Assembly (NCBI GenBank): GCA_965248775.1
Contig: OZ252150.1
Span: 3,658,001-3,722,000 of the forward strand
Origin: JBHHUI01 sp965248775
Lineage (GTDB): Bacteria > Chloroflexota > Anaerolineae > Anaerolineales > JBHHUI01
Reading direction: 5' to 3'
DNA length: 64,000 nt
Shown: piece by piece, positions 53,720-63,075 of the stretch
Layout of the letters: each line of letters begins with the position of its first letter
Numbering within the stretch: position 1 is the first letter of the stretch
The notes under the pieces: model-generated
Databases searched by the model: none
Seen by the model: the letters and a program-made list of their open reading frames with translations, nothing else
Told to the model about the DNA's origin: nothing
Program-made: the position numbers and the translations under genes

Positions 53720-54880
53720 TTATAAAAGGCGCCAGAGTGATTCCGGTGCCTGGCGGCGCTTGAAATCGCCATAAAACCAACAGAGCGGCACAAGCAATAA
53801 TAACCCCAGGAGCCAGTAGGGATACATTCCAGGGATTGTCGTCCCCTGACGGCCAAACGTAAGCCCGATAAGGCCATATAGGTATAGGTGCAAAAGATAG
53901 AAGAAAAGTGCATTCTGCCCGAGAATGACGACTGGTCTGAAGATCGTGCGCAGGCCGCTCCCCATGCGAGCAAATCCCGCCAAAAGGAGAAGGTCAACGC
54001 CCAATGTGAGCAGGATGAACACTATGCTGGGTGGATATTTGACAACATTCAGGAAGTTGATCCATCCCGGACCGGACGCTGCCCTGATATTTCCGAAAGT
54101 TCCGGAAGCTCGAACAATGAAAAATGAAATTAGAAATGTCGCGCCAATAAGTGCAGCGCGGCGATAGGTTTGCTCTTTTTCGGTCAGTAGCCAGCGGCCG
54201 AACACCATGCCAAACATTGACAGCGCCAGCCAAGGTAGGACTGGATAGAGCACGAAAATACCCGCAGTGAAGCCGGGCACGAGTGCCATTCCCAGAAGTA
54301 AAGGTGCTTCCGTCGTGACCCCCGCTGGATCCCGAACGAGAAGATGTGCGCCAAGGGTTAGCACGACGCTCATGCCCAGAAGCCATTTCGATGGGATGCT
54401 GAGTAGGAAGGCGCCCACTATCATTGCTCCTCCCAATCCGTAAAGCACGCCAAAAAATACCGGGCCGGTTCCGCTCGCTCCCAGGTTCCAGGCTGGATTT
54501 TCGATAAAGACTTGCAGGGCGATCAGGAGCAGCCCACGAATGAAATAGTGGCGGATGATCTCGAACTGAGTCCACTCGCGCTTGCGCCGAGAGGCAGAGA
54601 ACAATGTCATGCTCACGCCCATCAAAAAGAAGAAACCCGGGGCCGACAGGTGCGTGACGAAACGAGTCAGGAATTGCAACGTGTCACTGTATTGCGGGAA
54701 GCCGCCGCCCCGGAATTCGAGCCCGAGTTTGCCGTGAGATATGAATGTATTCGAGTGATCTAAAGCCATAGTGATCATGATCACACCACGCACGGCGTCG
54801 ATGGCGAAAAGACGCACAGGCTTCTCTCCGACCTCGCTTGCCGCGACTACGCGGTTGCTACCGACATCGGTCTCTGTCAA
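53720..54880 (-). CDS. Membrane acyltransferase-like protein (DUF1624/heparan-acetyltransferase type)
   Basis: 386 residues, TTG start at 54880 supported by GAGGAG eight bases upstream. About ten hydrophobic segments. The N-terminal motif FAIDAVRGVIMITMALDHSN and FVTHLSAPGFFFLMGVSMTL are characteristic of the DUF1624/YeiB-like group, which transfers acyl groups to surface sugars. Also ILGQNALFFYLLHLYLYGLI near the C-terminus. It probably modifies envelope glycans; substrate unknown. Confidence 0.82.
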   Translation of the reverse strand: MTETDVGSNRVVAASEVGEKPVRLFAIDAVRGVIMITMALDHSNTFISHGKLGLEFRGGGFPQYSDTLQFLTRFVTHLSAPGFFFLMGVSMTLFSASRRKREWTQFEIIRHYFIRGLLLIALQVFIENPAWNLGASGTGPVFFGVLYGLGGAMIVGAFLLSIPSKWLLGMSVVLTLGAHLLVRDPAGVTTEAPLLLGMALVPGFTAGIFVLYPVLPWLALSMFGMVFGRWLLTEKEQTYRRAALIGATFLISFFIVRASGTFGNIRAASGPGWINFLNVVKYPPSIVFILLTLGVDLLLLAGFARMGSGLRTIFRPVVILGQNALFFYLLHLYLYGLIGLTFGRQGTTIPGMYPYWLLGLLLLVPLCWFYGDFKRRQAPESLWRLL

Positions 54881-54911
54881 TTGTTGACTCCTCTAAATAA
54901 TGTTGAAACGC

Positions 54912-56387
54912 TCAGTTTGATGCAAGCTCTTCATCGAGGGCAAGAATTAGCAAACCGAGCGTAAGGTCGGACGCGTAGATGCAAGTCCGTTGGGCGCCTT
55001 CAATCTCGCATGTTTGCACGCGTACGCCATAGATGCCATCGAAGATGTCACTAAAGCCGCTCAGACTGCCATCCGCCCGCACTTCGTGGAAGGCCACATG
55101 GTCTACTCGCGGGCTTTCTGGGTTGCCTACATCATAGCGAAACACCCGTATACCGTCGAGATACCAACCTACGAAAAGCAAATCATCGCGCACGAGCAGA
55201 TTGTGTGGTGCTGATTTCGGTTCGTCCAGTGTGACTGCCAGAACCTCTTTAGGCGCAGCCAAGTCACGAATATCGAAAAGACGCAATTGACTGAAAGGCG
55301 GATCGTATGTTATCTCATCCTCAATGAAGAGGAAGTTCCCATCCGTAGTTGGATGGCTGTGGTGCACTTTGAAATTGCTCGGCAAAATACTGTTTGGGGG
55401 GTTGAGGGACAGGTCTTCGTCTGCGCCTGATTTCAGCTTTTCCAAATCTACGATCATTACGCCACCCGCCCAATAGGAGATGTAGAGTCGCTCATCGACA
55501 AGCGTCGTATCGTGGACAAATGATGATTCGCGCAAATTTGAATTTGCGATTGGACTTGGGTGTGCGTAGATATTGACTTCCCGTACCTCGGGAAGATTAC
55601 GAATATCTAACACGCGCAGATCCTGAGTCTCGTCCGATGACGCGAGAATGGATGCGCCATCGCCGTTTGCATCTGAGTCCACCTGGGTTGTATGGACGCT
55701 ACACCATGCTTCTTCCGACCCGACTTCGACTCCATCGAATTGGCCGAGCATCTTCGGGGCGCGCGGTTCAGTTATTTCCACAATGGCGACTCCGCAGGGT
55801 TGACGAGGGATCCGAGTGGGATCGGACGACATTGCCAACACCAAAAATGTTCGCTCATCCTGGACAAAGGATTTGACATCTGTCGTGAACGTGCGGACAT
55901 TCCATCGCCACGCTCCCAGATATTCAGGAGCAGTCGCGTCTGTCACATCGGTTAATTGATAGGCTGTGTGCGGCCCGCCAGACTGAGCAGCAAGGAGACG
56001 CTCACCAACATTCAATAGCGTTATTTCGCCATTGAAGCAAACTTCTGTCGCTACGAAAGCAATTCCTGTTAGGCCGGATGAAGGCAAACCAAATGGCGAG
56101 AATTGTTCACAATCACCCGCAGGCAACTCAGCCGGACTCAGGCTAAGTTCGCCGATATACAAATTGCTGCTCGGGGTTGATGGCGAGTCGGGAGTCTGAT
56201 CTGTCGACTCGCTGAGTGCACCAAGAATCGTTGGCGTCGGCGCAGGCAAACTGGGTTGTGAGGCACTCGCATCATCTGCAGTCGTATCGGTCGCTGCTGC
56301 CTGCGGAGCAAATTGGCAGGCGACAGCACTCAGCGCGATTGCAATGACTCCACAGCAGAACGTAGGGGAATAATATCTTTTCTTCAT
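54912..56387 (-). CDS. LVIVD-repeat surface lipoprotein
   Basis: 491 residues from ATG 56387 (ATG 56417 and 56408 are also in frame). Signal with lipobox in AIALSAVACQF, Pro/Ser-rich stalk, then propeller repeats of LVIVD type (FLVLAMSSDPTRIPRQPCGV, LRVLDIRNLPEVREVNIYAH, GGVMIVDLEKLKSG, LRLFDIRDLAAPKEVLAVT). Such proteins are extracellular beta-propellers with unknown ligands. Two cysteines near the end (TCEIEGAQRTCIYASDL) may form a disulfide. Confidence 0.8.
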   Translation of the reverse strand: MKKRYYSPTFCCGVIAIALSAVACQFAPQAAATDTTADDASASQPSLPAPTPTILGALSESTDQTPDSPSTPSSNLYIGELSLSPAELPAGDCEQFSPFGLPSSGLTGIAFVATEVCFNGEITLLNVGERLLAAQSGGPHTAYQLTDVTDATAPEYLGAWRWNVRTFTTDVKSFVQDERTFLVLAMSSDPTRIPRQPCGVAIVEITEPRAPKMLGQFDGVEVGSEEAWCSVHTTQVDSDANGDGASILASSDETQDLRVLDIRNLPEVREVNIYAHPSPIANSNLRESSFVHDTTLVDERLYISYWAGGVMIVDLEKLKSGADEDLSLNPPNSILPSNFKVHHSHPTTDGNFLFIEDEITYDPPFSQLRLFDIRDLAAPKEVLAVTLDEPKSAPHNLLVRDDLLFVGWYLDGIRVFRYDVGNPESPRVDHVAFHEVRADGSLSGFSDIFDGIYGVRVQTCEIEGAQRTCIYASDLTLGLLILALDEELASN

Positions 56388-56620
56388 CAACAGCTCAATG
56401 GGTTTCATTCGTCTCATGGATAAGCAGATCAGATAAAGGGTATTTTATCTCTCTGATTGAGAAGTTGACTCTTCTTTACTATATGGTATGGAGATAGATG
56501 CCCTGGTCTAGCACTGCTCCATTCTGTCAGTCAACGATCTCTCCACCAGTTCTTCACAATTTCTAAACAGTACACTGCTATGCTCTATTCAGTGTAGTTT
56601 CTCCTCCTTCCCCTTTGCTC

Positions 56621-56647
56621 CAGGCGCGGTCACAAAAGCCGCGCCTG
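56621..56647. repeat. Hairpin after the glycosyltransferase-like gene
   Basis: CAGGCGCGG (56621-56629) pairs with CCGCGCCTG (56639-56647), nine-base loop, just after the stop at 56653 on the minus strand. No T-run follows. The rest of the 56418-56620 interval shows no gene. Confidence 0.55.
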
Positions 56648-56652
56648 ATAAT

Positions 56653-58452
56653 TTAATGAAGCGTAGGCCCCGGAATTATTACGGCATCATTCAAGACGCG
56701 TTCACCGGACTGGATGGCTGGCAGTCGCTCAAGAGAATCAGGACGGTACCAGCCAACTGACCATTGAGAAGGCCCCGCTGTATATTCGACCGGTAGCTTG
56801 AAATTCCGCGTTTCGGTGATCCAGTCTTCGGCTCGCCATGCAAAGGTGGGAAACTCACCCGCAAGTGCCGGAGCGTCCAGAAGCAGCACCGGCACACCGG
56901 CAGAGTCAAATAGATGTGTGAACAAGACCCAGTCCTCGCCGGGGGAACGGATTGTGTGCCAATAGAGGCTGAGATCCGTGTCAGTTACTTCGTATCCGCG
57001 CAGTTCAATGGCCGCATCAAATTGGGCTTGTAGCATAGTGGCGCTCGGCGGCATAGCTTGAGCGGGAGGAGCCAGTGTCACGTTCTCGGCGATGACACTC
57101 TGGTTATAAGGCTGATCAGGATCGGTGCTGTATAGGCCAACAAGTACTGCATAGATTCCCGGTGTTGGTGCATTCTCGTTTATCTGGATCGGGATCGCAT
57201 CACAGAAAAGTTCGCCGGGCTGCCAGTCGCTGGTTGGAAAGTTTCCAAGACCCGGATGTGTGTCGCGGGCGCCGATTTTGTGAGCGTCGCTCAAGCGCAC
57301 GAGATGAACAAATTCAATTAAGTTCTTTGTTGTCTGCCCGGTTACGTGCCAGCAGGCTGAAATGGCAATTTGATCTCCGGGGGAGGCTCGCTCGCCGGGG
57401 ACAACGACGCCCACAAGTTCGGCAAGATCAACGAATTGTTCTCCGACGGGGATCAACTGGATGGGCAATTCATCGTCTTCTAAAAAAGTTGGTCGGGCGA
57501 ATGCTGGCCGCAGGACAAATAAAAACGAATAGAGTGCCAGTGCTACGAGGCCGGCGAGAAATACCCCCAACGCGACCGAACCCCGCCAATTTTGCGGTAA
57601 TAATTTCCGCCAACCGAGACACAACAGAAGTGCGATTGCAGGTAGTGAAGGGGAAAGAAAAAGACGAGGATTGCTGCCATGTATGTTCACAAGTGGATAG
57701 GCAATGCTTGCCACAATTGCCAACCCTGTTATGGATATGAGCAGCAGCAGAGTCTTTGAATCAAGCTTGTTTTCATTCCAGCTGCGACCTGCAGCCCATT
57801 TGATCAATCCAAAAATAGAAGCGGCTGTTACAACCCCGCATAGCCAATAAATCACTGGCGGGGCCACGATGGTCTCACGGCTGAAAACTACCCAGAATGA
57901 TTGATGCAAATGCCAGAGTTGTGCCAGATACCAATCCCAACCGTGCCAAAAGAATCCTAGGTTTCCATACTGCTGGTCGAAAGCAGTTGCGCCAGTCCAA
58001 TCGCCATAGATTTGATAATTTCGATAGAACCATCCGCCCGCGATCGCAATAGAAACAAACGTCATTATCAATAGTCGACGCAGGTTTGGCCCGTAAGGAC
58101 GCCGGAAAAGCCGCCCGTTCCCTAGCGCAGCCAACCAGAGGAAAGGCAGCAGGATTGAGAGTGTCAATTTGCTCAGCCAGAGTATTCCAGTCACTGCGCC
58201 AACGAGGATGGAATCGCGCCAGTTTGGAGATCGTTTGGCTGCACGGAGCGTGAGATATATCACTACGGAGCCAACCAGTGTAGCCAGTGCGTCATTGTTA
58301 ACCGTTGCCGAGGCCGCTATTTGAAAGGGAAGGAGCGCCACAAATGCCGTTGCTGCAATGCCCACTCGTGGGAACGAGGGTAAGGCGGCGCGTGCAATGG
58401 CAAAGGTAATAAAAATGCGCAGCACGCCCAGTAAACCTGACATGGATCGCAA
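56653..58452 (-). CDS. Membrane glycosyltransferase-like protein (GT39/PMT type), main part
   Basis: About 599 residues as an open frame; coding character continues up to 58662, just below an in-frame TGA. Multiple transmembrane helices (about ten), PFQIAASATVNNDALATLVG, WFYRNYQIYGDWTGATAF, and a C-terminal soluble beta-rich domain (GTHPGLGN-like region near DTHPGLGNFPTSDW). This resembles dolichol-phosphate-mannose-type glycosyltransferases. It would transfer sugars to surface glycans or proteins. The gene is broken near its start (see 58663-58830). Confidence 0.8.
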   Translation of the reverse strand: MRSMSGLLGVLRIFITFAIARAALPSFPRVGIAATAFVALLPFQIAASATVNNDALATLVGSVVIYLTLRAAKRSPNWRDSILVGAVTGILWLSKLTLSILLPFLWLAALGNGRLFRRPYGPNLRRLLIMTFVSIAIAGGWFYRNYQIYGDWTGATAFDQQYGNLGFFWHGWDWYLAQLWHLHQSFWVVFSRETIVAPPVIYWLCGVVTAASIFGLIKWAAGRSWNENKLDSKTLLLLISITGLAIVASIAYPLVNIHGSNPRLFLSPSLPAIALLLCLGWRKLLPQNWRGSVALGVFLAGLVALALYSFLFVLRPAFARPTFLEDDELPIQLIPVGEQFVDLAELVGVVVPGERASPGDQIAISACWHVTGQTTKNLIEFVHLVRLSDAHKIGARDTHPGLGNFPTSDWQPGELFCDAIPIQINENAPTPGIYAVLVGLYSTDPDQPYNQSVIAENVTLAPPAQAMPPSATMLQAQFDAAIELRGYEVTDTDLSLYWHTIRSPGEDWVLFTHLFDSAGVPVLLLDAPALAGEFPTFAWRAEDWITETRNFKLPVEYTAGPSQWSVGWYRPDSLERLPAIQSGERVLNDAVIIPGPTLH

Positions 58453-58662
58453 AAGGTGTACCGTCAGAGACTGTCCCTGATATGGACGCTCCTCGGCGCG
58501 AGTGTGCAGAAATAGATTGTTGTTGTCCCCGCTGTAACGATTGATCGAATAGCCCCAGTGTGGGTTGTGAGGGAGGTCTTCTATTCTTGGGTTTGGTTCG
58601 GAGATCAGCGCGCCGAGTAAATAGTAGAGTGGAGGTTGGTGCGATTCGAGCGGTGTGTCGGG

Positions 58663-58830
58663 TCAGAGAACAGGCAAATGATCATTCGTAACGATGTATT
58701 CAATGACGCCAATGTGATCGTCTTCGTCCGGCCCCTCAAGGATTGGTAATGAATCTGAATACAGCGTAGCCAATAACAAATGCAGGAGTGCAAGGGCAGC
58801 AGGCCAGCCAATGCGGTAGCGGACTCTCAT
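58663..58830 (-). pseudogene. N-terminal part of the glycosyltransferase, before an in-frame TGA
   Basis: 55 codons from ATG 58830: first helix (WPAALALLHLLLATLYSDSL), then EGPDEDDHIGVIEYIVTNDH and LPVL, ending at TGA 58665-58663. The frame resumes at once with PDTPLESHQPPLYYLLGALI, the typical continuation in this family. The conserved acidic pair (EGPDEDD) is the presumed catalytic site and lies on this side of the stop. A single nonsense change (CGA or TGG to TGA, for example) explains it. Confidence 0.8.
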
Positions 58831-58978
58831 ACAAGCTTATATACCAACGCAATATCCTCTTTGCAGCCCGACAGTTTAGAGAGAACGCAAGAAATCTAAC
58901 GCCACACTATTCTGCCGCCGCAATTGATTTCTTATGGTAGATTTTGAGCGCGAAAGCCCTGGACTGCGTACGCGTTGG

Positions 58979-59737
58979 TCAGGTTGCCGGTTCGGGGACG
59001 GCCTCGCTGGGTTGAGTGGTGATCTCTATCTCTGTATTCGGTTGTTGCTGGACATGCCAAGCCAGCCAGCCGAGCCAGAGCGGCGCGATGACCAGGGTGA
59101 CATAGCCGGGTGCGCCGATCCATTGCAATCCGGCGCGTAGACCGAGCACATAGAACGTTGCTGTTCCGATCCAGCTGCTCGCAATGAGGACTCCAAATGA
59201 AAAAACCGTCCACCCTAAAATACGGCGGTCGGTTGCGAGAAGCAACAGTCCGGTGAGGAGAGTAAAGATACCGAATGCGATACCATTACCGAGCAATTCC
59301 CACACTGCGCCGAACGTCCAGAGCTGTGCCCAGGTGGCAAGTTGTTCGGCAAAGAGTTGCAAGCTGGCGTCGCCAGTGCGGTAGACTTGTCCTAAAAATT
59401 CCATGCTGCCGGCTTTGGCGAGATCAGCCAGTGCCCGCCAAACAAAGCCGAAGCCACCGACAATAGCAGTCAGTTGACTGATCCCCGGCGCATCTTCCCG
59501 GAATCGCTGGCTTACGCTTACCGGGACAAGTGCCCAGAGCAGGAATGCCAGCCCTTGTAAAAGATATGCGCTGCCGAACACGCCTGGGCGCGCCCCGGAA
59601 ACAATCAGGGCATCATTTACAGTTGTATCTAGCCGGACATTATTAGCGAGAAAGACGATGAGCGATCCAGCATAGGCGGCAATGCCTGCGAGAGTGGTGA
59701 AGAATACGATGCGCGTGAATCGGGCTTCTTTAAGCAT
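58979..59737 (-). CDS. Polytopic membrane protein, unknown function
   Basis: 252 residues from ATG 59737 (GGGGGA upstream; the frame stays open to 59920, overlapping the lipoprotein gene). About six hydrophobic segments, e.g. IVFFTTLAGIAAYAGSLIVF, LLQGLAFLLWALVPVSV, WELLGNGIAFGIFTLLTGLL and YVTLVIAPLWLGWLAWHV, with a soluble tail (TEIEITTQPSEAVPEPAT). No family recognised; somewhat like small DUF-type transport or rhomboid-sized proteins without their motifs. It lies 59 bases after the small lipoprotein gene. Confidence 0.68.
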   Translation of the reverse strand: MLKEARFTRIVFFTTLAGIAAYAGSLIVFLANNVRLDTTVNDALIVSGARPGVFGSAYLLQGLAFLLWALVPVSVSQRFREDAPGISQLTAIVGGFGFVWRALADLAKAGSMEFLGQVYRTGDASLQLFAEQLATWAQLWTFGAVWELLGNGIAFGIFTLLTGLLLLATDRRILGWTVFSFGVLIASSWIGTATFYVLGLRAGLQWIGAPGYVTLVIAPLWLGWLAWHVQQQPNTEIEITTQPSEAVPEPAT

Positions 59738-59796
59738 GTTGCCAGTTCCCCCTATAGCTGCGCCAATTATAACCGTGCGCACAAAAAGCAGCGCGA

Positions 59797-60321
59797 TTAT
59801 TCTCGCACTGAGACCTGGTGTTCGACTATGAATTTCCCACGCGGATATTCGAAGAAGCCATCGTCGAGCGGCTTCTTGTAAGTCACTTCTGTGGTAAGTT
59901 CGTGCTCCCCGCCCGGCCAATCGGTGAGCGCGACAATATAGTTGCGACAGCTAAGACCGACATCAATCTGTTCCGTAACAAGAAAGTTGTCAAGCGAGAC
60001 GCTGCGACCATTGAGCTTAAATACCAGATCCATGTTATCCCAATTGTCACGCAGTTGGAACTGTGTCTGCGTGCACCAACCAAACCCCCAGAGCACGTCC
60101 TGACCAGAACGCATGGGCACAACGAGTGTGTAGGTCTCGCCCGGTTGAGGGTTATTTGGAACGCTGCCGCGTGTACTGAGTGTTCCGATCATTGGAGCAC
60201 CACCCTGTGCAACAGCGATAGTGCCTTCCTGATCAGCAACAGTTGGCGCAGGACCGAACGCCTGGCTGCATGCCACCAAAGTCAGGAGTATTGTAGCCAG
60301 AGCCAAGCGCATGTACTTCAT
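59797..60321 (-). CDS. Small lipoprotein, unknown function
   Basis: 174 residues from ATG 60321, chosen for AGGAGG at five bases; ATG 60324 is too close to the site and ATG 60312 is also possible. Lipobox LTLVACSQAF, a low-complexity stretch, then a compact domain with PQPGETYTLVVPMRSGQDVL, FGWCTQTQFQLRDNWDNMDL and SCRNYIVALTDWPGGEHELT; two cysteines could pair. It is probably exported. Paired with the membrane-protein gene downstream. Confidence 0.7.
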   Translation of the reverse strand: MKYMRLALATILLTLVACSQAFGPAPTVADQEGTIAVAQGGAPMIGTLSTRGSVPNNPQPGETYTLVVPMRSGQDVLWGFGWCTQTQFQLRDNWDNMDLVFKLNGRSVSLDNFLVTEQIDVGLSCRNYIVALTDWPGGEHELTTEVTYKKPLDDGFFEYPRGKFIVEHQVSVRE

Positions 60322-60406
60322 CATATCCTCCTGGATATTCAGGGACCCGTGGAGTATAACCTACAGTTGATGAGAACGTCTATTCATCCCCAGAGGTGAG
60401 TACCAT

Positions 60407-62041
60407 ATGAATACAGAGCCCCCATTTGACTCGTATCGATCTCCCGTGCTTGCGCGTGGCGGCATGGTCGCCGCGAGCCAACCCCTGGCCGTCGCTGCGG
60501 GTTTGAAGATTCTCGCGCAGGGCGGTAACGCTGCAGATGCTGCCATCGCTACGGCTGCTGCTTTAAACGTGACCGAACCATCTTCCACAGGAATTGGAGG
60601 AGATTGCTTTGCCCTCTATTTTGACGCGACCAACGGGCAGGTCACTGCGCTTAATGGGAGCGGGCGAGCACCTGCGGGTCTCACACTGGAACTGCTCGCG
60701 GAGCAAGGTCTTGCGGCAGAATTGCCGCCATTACACGCCCATACCGTGACCGTGCCGGGAGCCTGTGCAGGCTGGTGCGATTTTATCGAGGCACATGGCT
60801 CGCTGCCTTTGAGCACAATTCTCGCGCCCGCCATTGATCTTGCGACGGAAGGATTTCCTGTGGCGCCATTGACTGCATATTTCTGGGAGCGCAGAGCAGC
60901 AGCCCAATTAGCGCAGGCCGCAAATGGACGCGAACTCACAGTGGATGGACGCGCTCCGCGGGCCGGGGAAATCTTTCGCAATACGGGTCTGGCGCGCACA
61001 TTGCAGGTGGTGGCGGAGCAAGGCAAGCGTGGCTTCTACGAGGGGGAAATCGCCGCAGCAATTGCAGTAGTTATACAGGCCAGCGGAGGTGTGATGACCA
61101 CTGCAGACATGGCCGAGCACACGTCCTCGTGGGTGGAGCCGATCAGCACGACTTTCCGCGATGTGCGCGTGTGGGAATGCCCGCCCAATGGGCAGGGGCT
61201 GGCTGCCCTGATCGCGCTCAATATTCTGGAGGGCTTTGATCTCGCCGGGCAGAACCCGCTCGGCGCCGAGCGCTGGCATTTACAGATCGAAGCCATGCGG
61301 CTCGCGTTTGCGGATGCGAATTGGTACGTGGCTGATCCGGATGCTAATCCACATCTGCCAATCTCAGAATTGCTTTCCAAAGCCTATGCTGCCGATCGTC
61401 GAAAGTTAATTGACCCTGGGCGCGCAACGCTCGATCATCTGTACGGAACGCCGGTGGCGGGATCGGACACAGTGTATCTCTGCACGGTGGACGGGCAGGG
61501 TAACGCTTGCTCGTTTATCAACAGCAACTACATGGGCTTTGGCACCGGGATCGTCCCGGAGGGTTGGGGCTTCACATTGCAGAATCGCGGACATGGCTTC
61601 AGCCTCGACCCGCAACATCCGAACGCACTTGCACCCGGTAAGCGCCCTTATCACACAATTATTCCAGGGATGATCACACACAAGCAGGACGGCAGCTTAT
61701 ATGCTCCCTATGGTGTAATGGGCGGCTACATGCAGCCGCAGGGGCATATGCAAGTGGTGGTAGATATGATCATTGATGGCCTCGACCCACAGGCCGCGCT
61801 CAATTTCCCACGCTTTCGTATTCAGGACGGAACAGCCGGTGGGAAGGTCGGCCTGGAAGATGGTCTGCCAGCGGAAACGCAGGCAACACTTGAGGGACTG
61901 GGTCATCCGGTGTTCTTTGTGCAAGGTATTGATAGGGCGCTCTTTGGGCGCGGTCAGATCATTCGGCGCATGCCGGACGGCGTGTTGTGGGGCGGTAGCG
62001 ATCCCCGGGCAGATGGGTGCGCGATGGGCTTGATCGCCTGA
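60407..62041 (+). CDS. Gamma-glutamyltransferase-family protein
   Basis: 544 residues. Typical landmarks are GGMVAASQPLAVAAGLKILA, GGNAADAAIATAAALNV and EPSSTGIGGDCFALYFD. The autocatalytic Thr is in GSDTVYLCTVDGQGNACSFI, then GFGTGIVPEGWGFTLQNRG and KRPYHTIIPGMITH. There is no signal peptide, so it is cytoplasmic. The family cleaves itself into two subunits and transfers or hydrolyses gamma-glutamyl groups (glutathione, polyglutamate or acylhydrolase-like substrates). The AGGTGAG at 60396 supports the ATG at 60407. The 219 bases downstream (62042-62260) hold no recognisable gene. Confidence 0.9.
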   Translation: MNTEPPFDSYRSPVLARGGMVAASQPLAVAAGLKILAQGGNAADAAIATAAALNVTEPSSTGIGGDCFALYFDATNGQVTALNGSGRAPAGLTLELLAEQGLAAELPPLHAHTVTVPGACAGWCDFIEAHGSLPLSTILAPAIDLATEGFPVAPLTAYFWERRAAAQLAQAANGRELTVDGRAPRAGEIFRNTGLARTLQVVAEQGKRGFYEGEIAAAIAVVIQASGGVMTTADMAEHTSSWVEPISTTFRDVRVWECPPNGQGLAALIALNILEGFDLAGQNPLGAERWHLQIEAMRLAFADANWYVADPDANPHLPISELLSKAYAADRRKLIDPGRATLDHLYGTPVAGSDTVYLCTVDGQGNACSFINSNYMGFGTGIVPEGWGFTLQNRGHGFSLDPQHPNALAPGKRPYHTIIPGMITHKQDGSLYAPYGVMGGYMQPQGHMQVVVDMIIDGLDPQAALNFPRFRIQDGTAGGKVGLEDGLPAETQATLEGLGHPVFFVQGIDRALFGRGQIIRRMPDGVLWGGSDPRADGCAMGLIA

Positions 62042-62260
62042 GATCATCCAGTTTACATAAGATCGATACTCTAGAGTGAAGGAATGGCAGGCGTCAGGTT
62101 GGCGTGAGATGCCCGCCAATGAGGCGTAGAGCGCCGCGCGAGGGGCTGAGGTAATCTTTATAAGCGACTGAGACGAAGCCCTCCTCTTCGTTTCTTCTCC
62201 TCCGAAAAACATCGAACGCGAGCATCCTCCTCGAGCTTGCGTTTGGTGTTTAAGGGCCGT

Positions 62261-63001
62261 TCAGTTTGCCTCGGCAATAATGAAAAATCCCATATCGCCG
62301 GTGGCACCATCGCTGCGGAATGTTTCGAGAATTTCAAAACCCGCGCGCGCGCAAAGGTCGACAAGTTCTGCTTCGTCAAATTGATGCACATAACGCAAAC
62401 CACGTCCGCCGCGCTGCCAGTCGAGGAGATAGTCTCCGGAATCGACATCGGCAGAAGTCAGACCGACTTCTTCCCAGCGCGCAATTTTACGTCGTAAGCG
62501 CGGCACATGCAGGAATTGCCAGACGGAGAGAGCGAGTCGACCAGCAGGTTTCACCAGGCTGTGCATCTCACGCAATAACCGCAGTTGTCTGTCCGCTCCG
62601 GGAAGATGGTGTAATACCGAGAAACACACGATTGCGACAAACGTAGTGTGGGGAAGTGTCTTTATAGTGGGTGCCAGAACATCCGGCCAGCCGGCCTGCG
62701 AAATGTCGGCTTGCAAAAGCTGGCTGTCTGGCAGCGGAGATTGCCCGAGTAGTTCCAGGCTGAAGTCCACACCCACATAACGCGCGGCGCTGGCATTCGG
62801 AATGTTTCCGGCAACCAGTGCGCGAGCCACACGTCCATCCCCGCAGCCAACGTCTAAAACAGAATCAACGTGCCCCAGTACAGCCAACGCGCGTGGAATC
62901 CCCCGCTGGAAGGCGCTGCGGGAATTCGCATATTCTGCAGCAAAAGTGTCGTAGAATCTACGATTGAGTTCAATCAGTATATGGGCAGTGGAAGTATCCA
63001 A
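62261..63001 (-). CDS. TRM9-like tRNA methyltransferase
   Basis: 246 residues from TTG 63001; the frame stays open to 63076 but enters the divergent promoter region, so the exact start is uncertain. Class I SAM fold: motif I VLDVGCGDGRVARAL, GVDFSLELLGQ, IVCFSVLHHLPGADRQL, then KPAGRLALSVWQFLH. The last part (GDYLLDWQRGGRGLRYVHQF, DEAELVDLCARAGFEI) has the pattern of yeast Trm9/human ALKBH8 methyltransferase domains. Those enzymes methylate carboxymethyl-uridine at wobble position 34 of tRNA. The start is 74 bases from the ELP3 start on the opposite strand, which strengthens the assignment. Confidence 0.72.
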   Translation of the reverse strand: MDTSTAHILIELNRRFYDTFAAEYANSRSAFQRGIPRALAVLGHVDSVLDVGCGDGRVARALVAGNIPNASAARYVGVDFSLELLGQSPLPDSQLLQADISQAGWPDVLAPTIKTLPHTTFVAIVCFSVLHHLPGADRQLRLLREMHSLVKPAGRLALSVWQFLHVPRLRRKIARWEEVGLTSADVDSGDYLLDWQRGGRGLRYVHQFDEAELVDLCARAGFEILETFRSDGATGDMGFFIIAEAN

Positions 63002-63075
63002 GAGTCGTGTTAGAGTATTAGTATGGCGCTCGTAGAGTTCTTCACAGACTCTAACGCCTTGTGCCCAGCAGTGCA

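Noticed and set aside
11533..58830. Stop-codon reassignment or general read-through to explain the in-frame stops
   Set aside because: All three stop codons appear both as interruptions and as ordinary terminators of neighbouring genes, so no single codon can be reassigned. Local read-through is not excluded but has no sequence signature.
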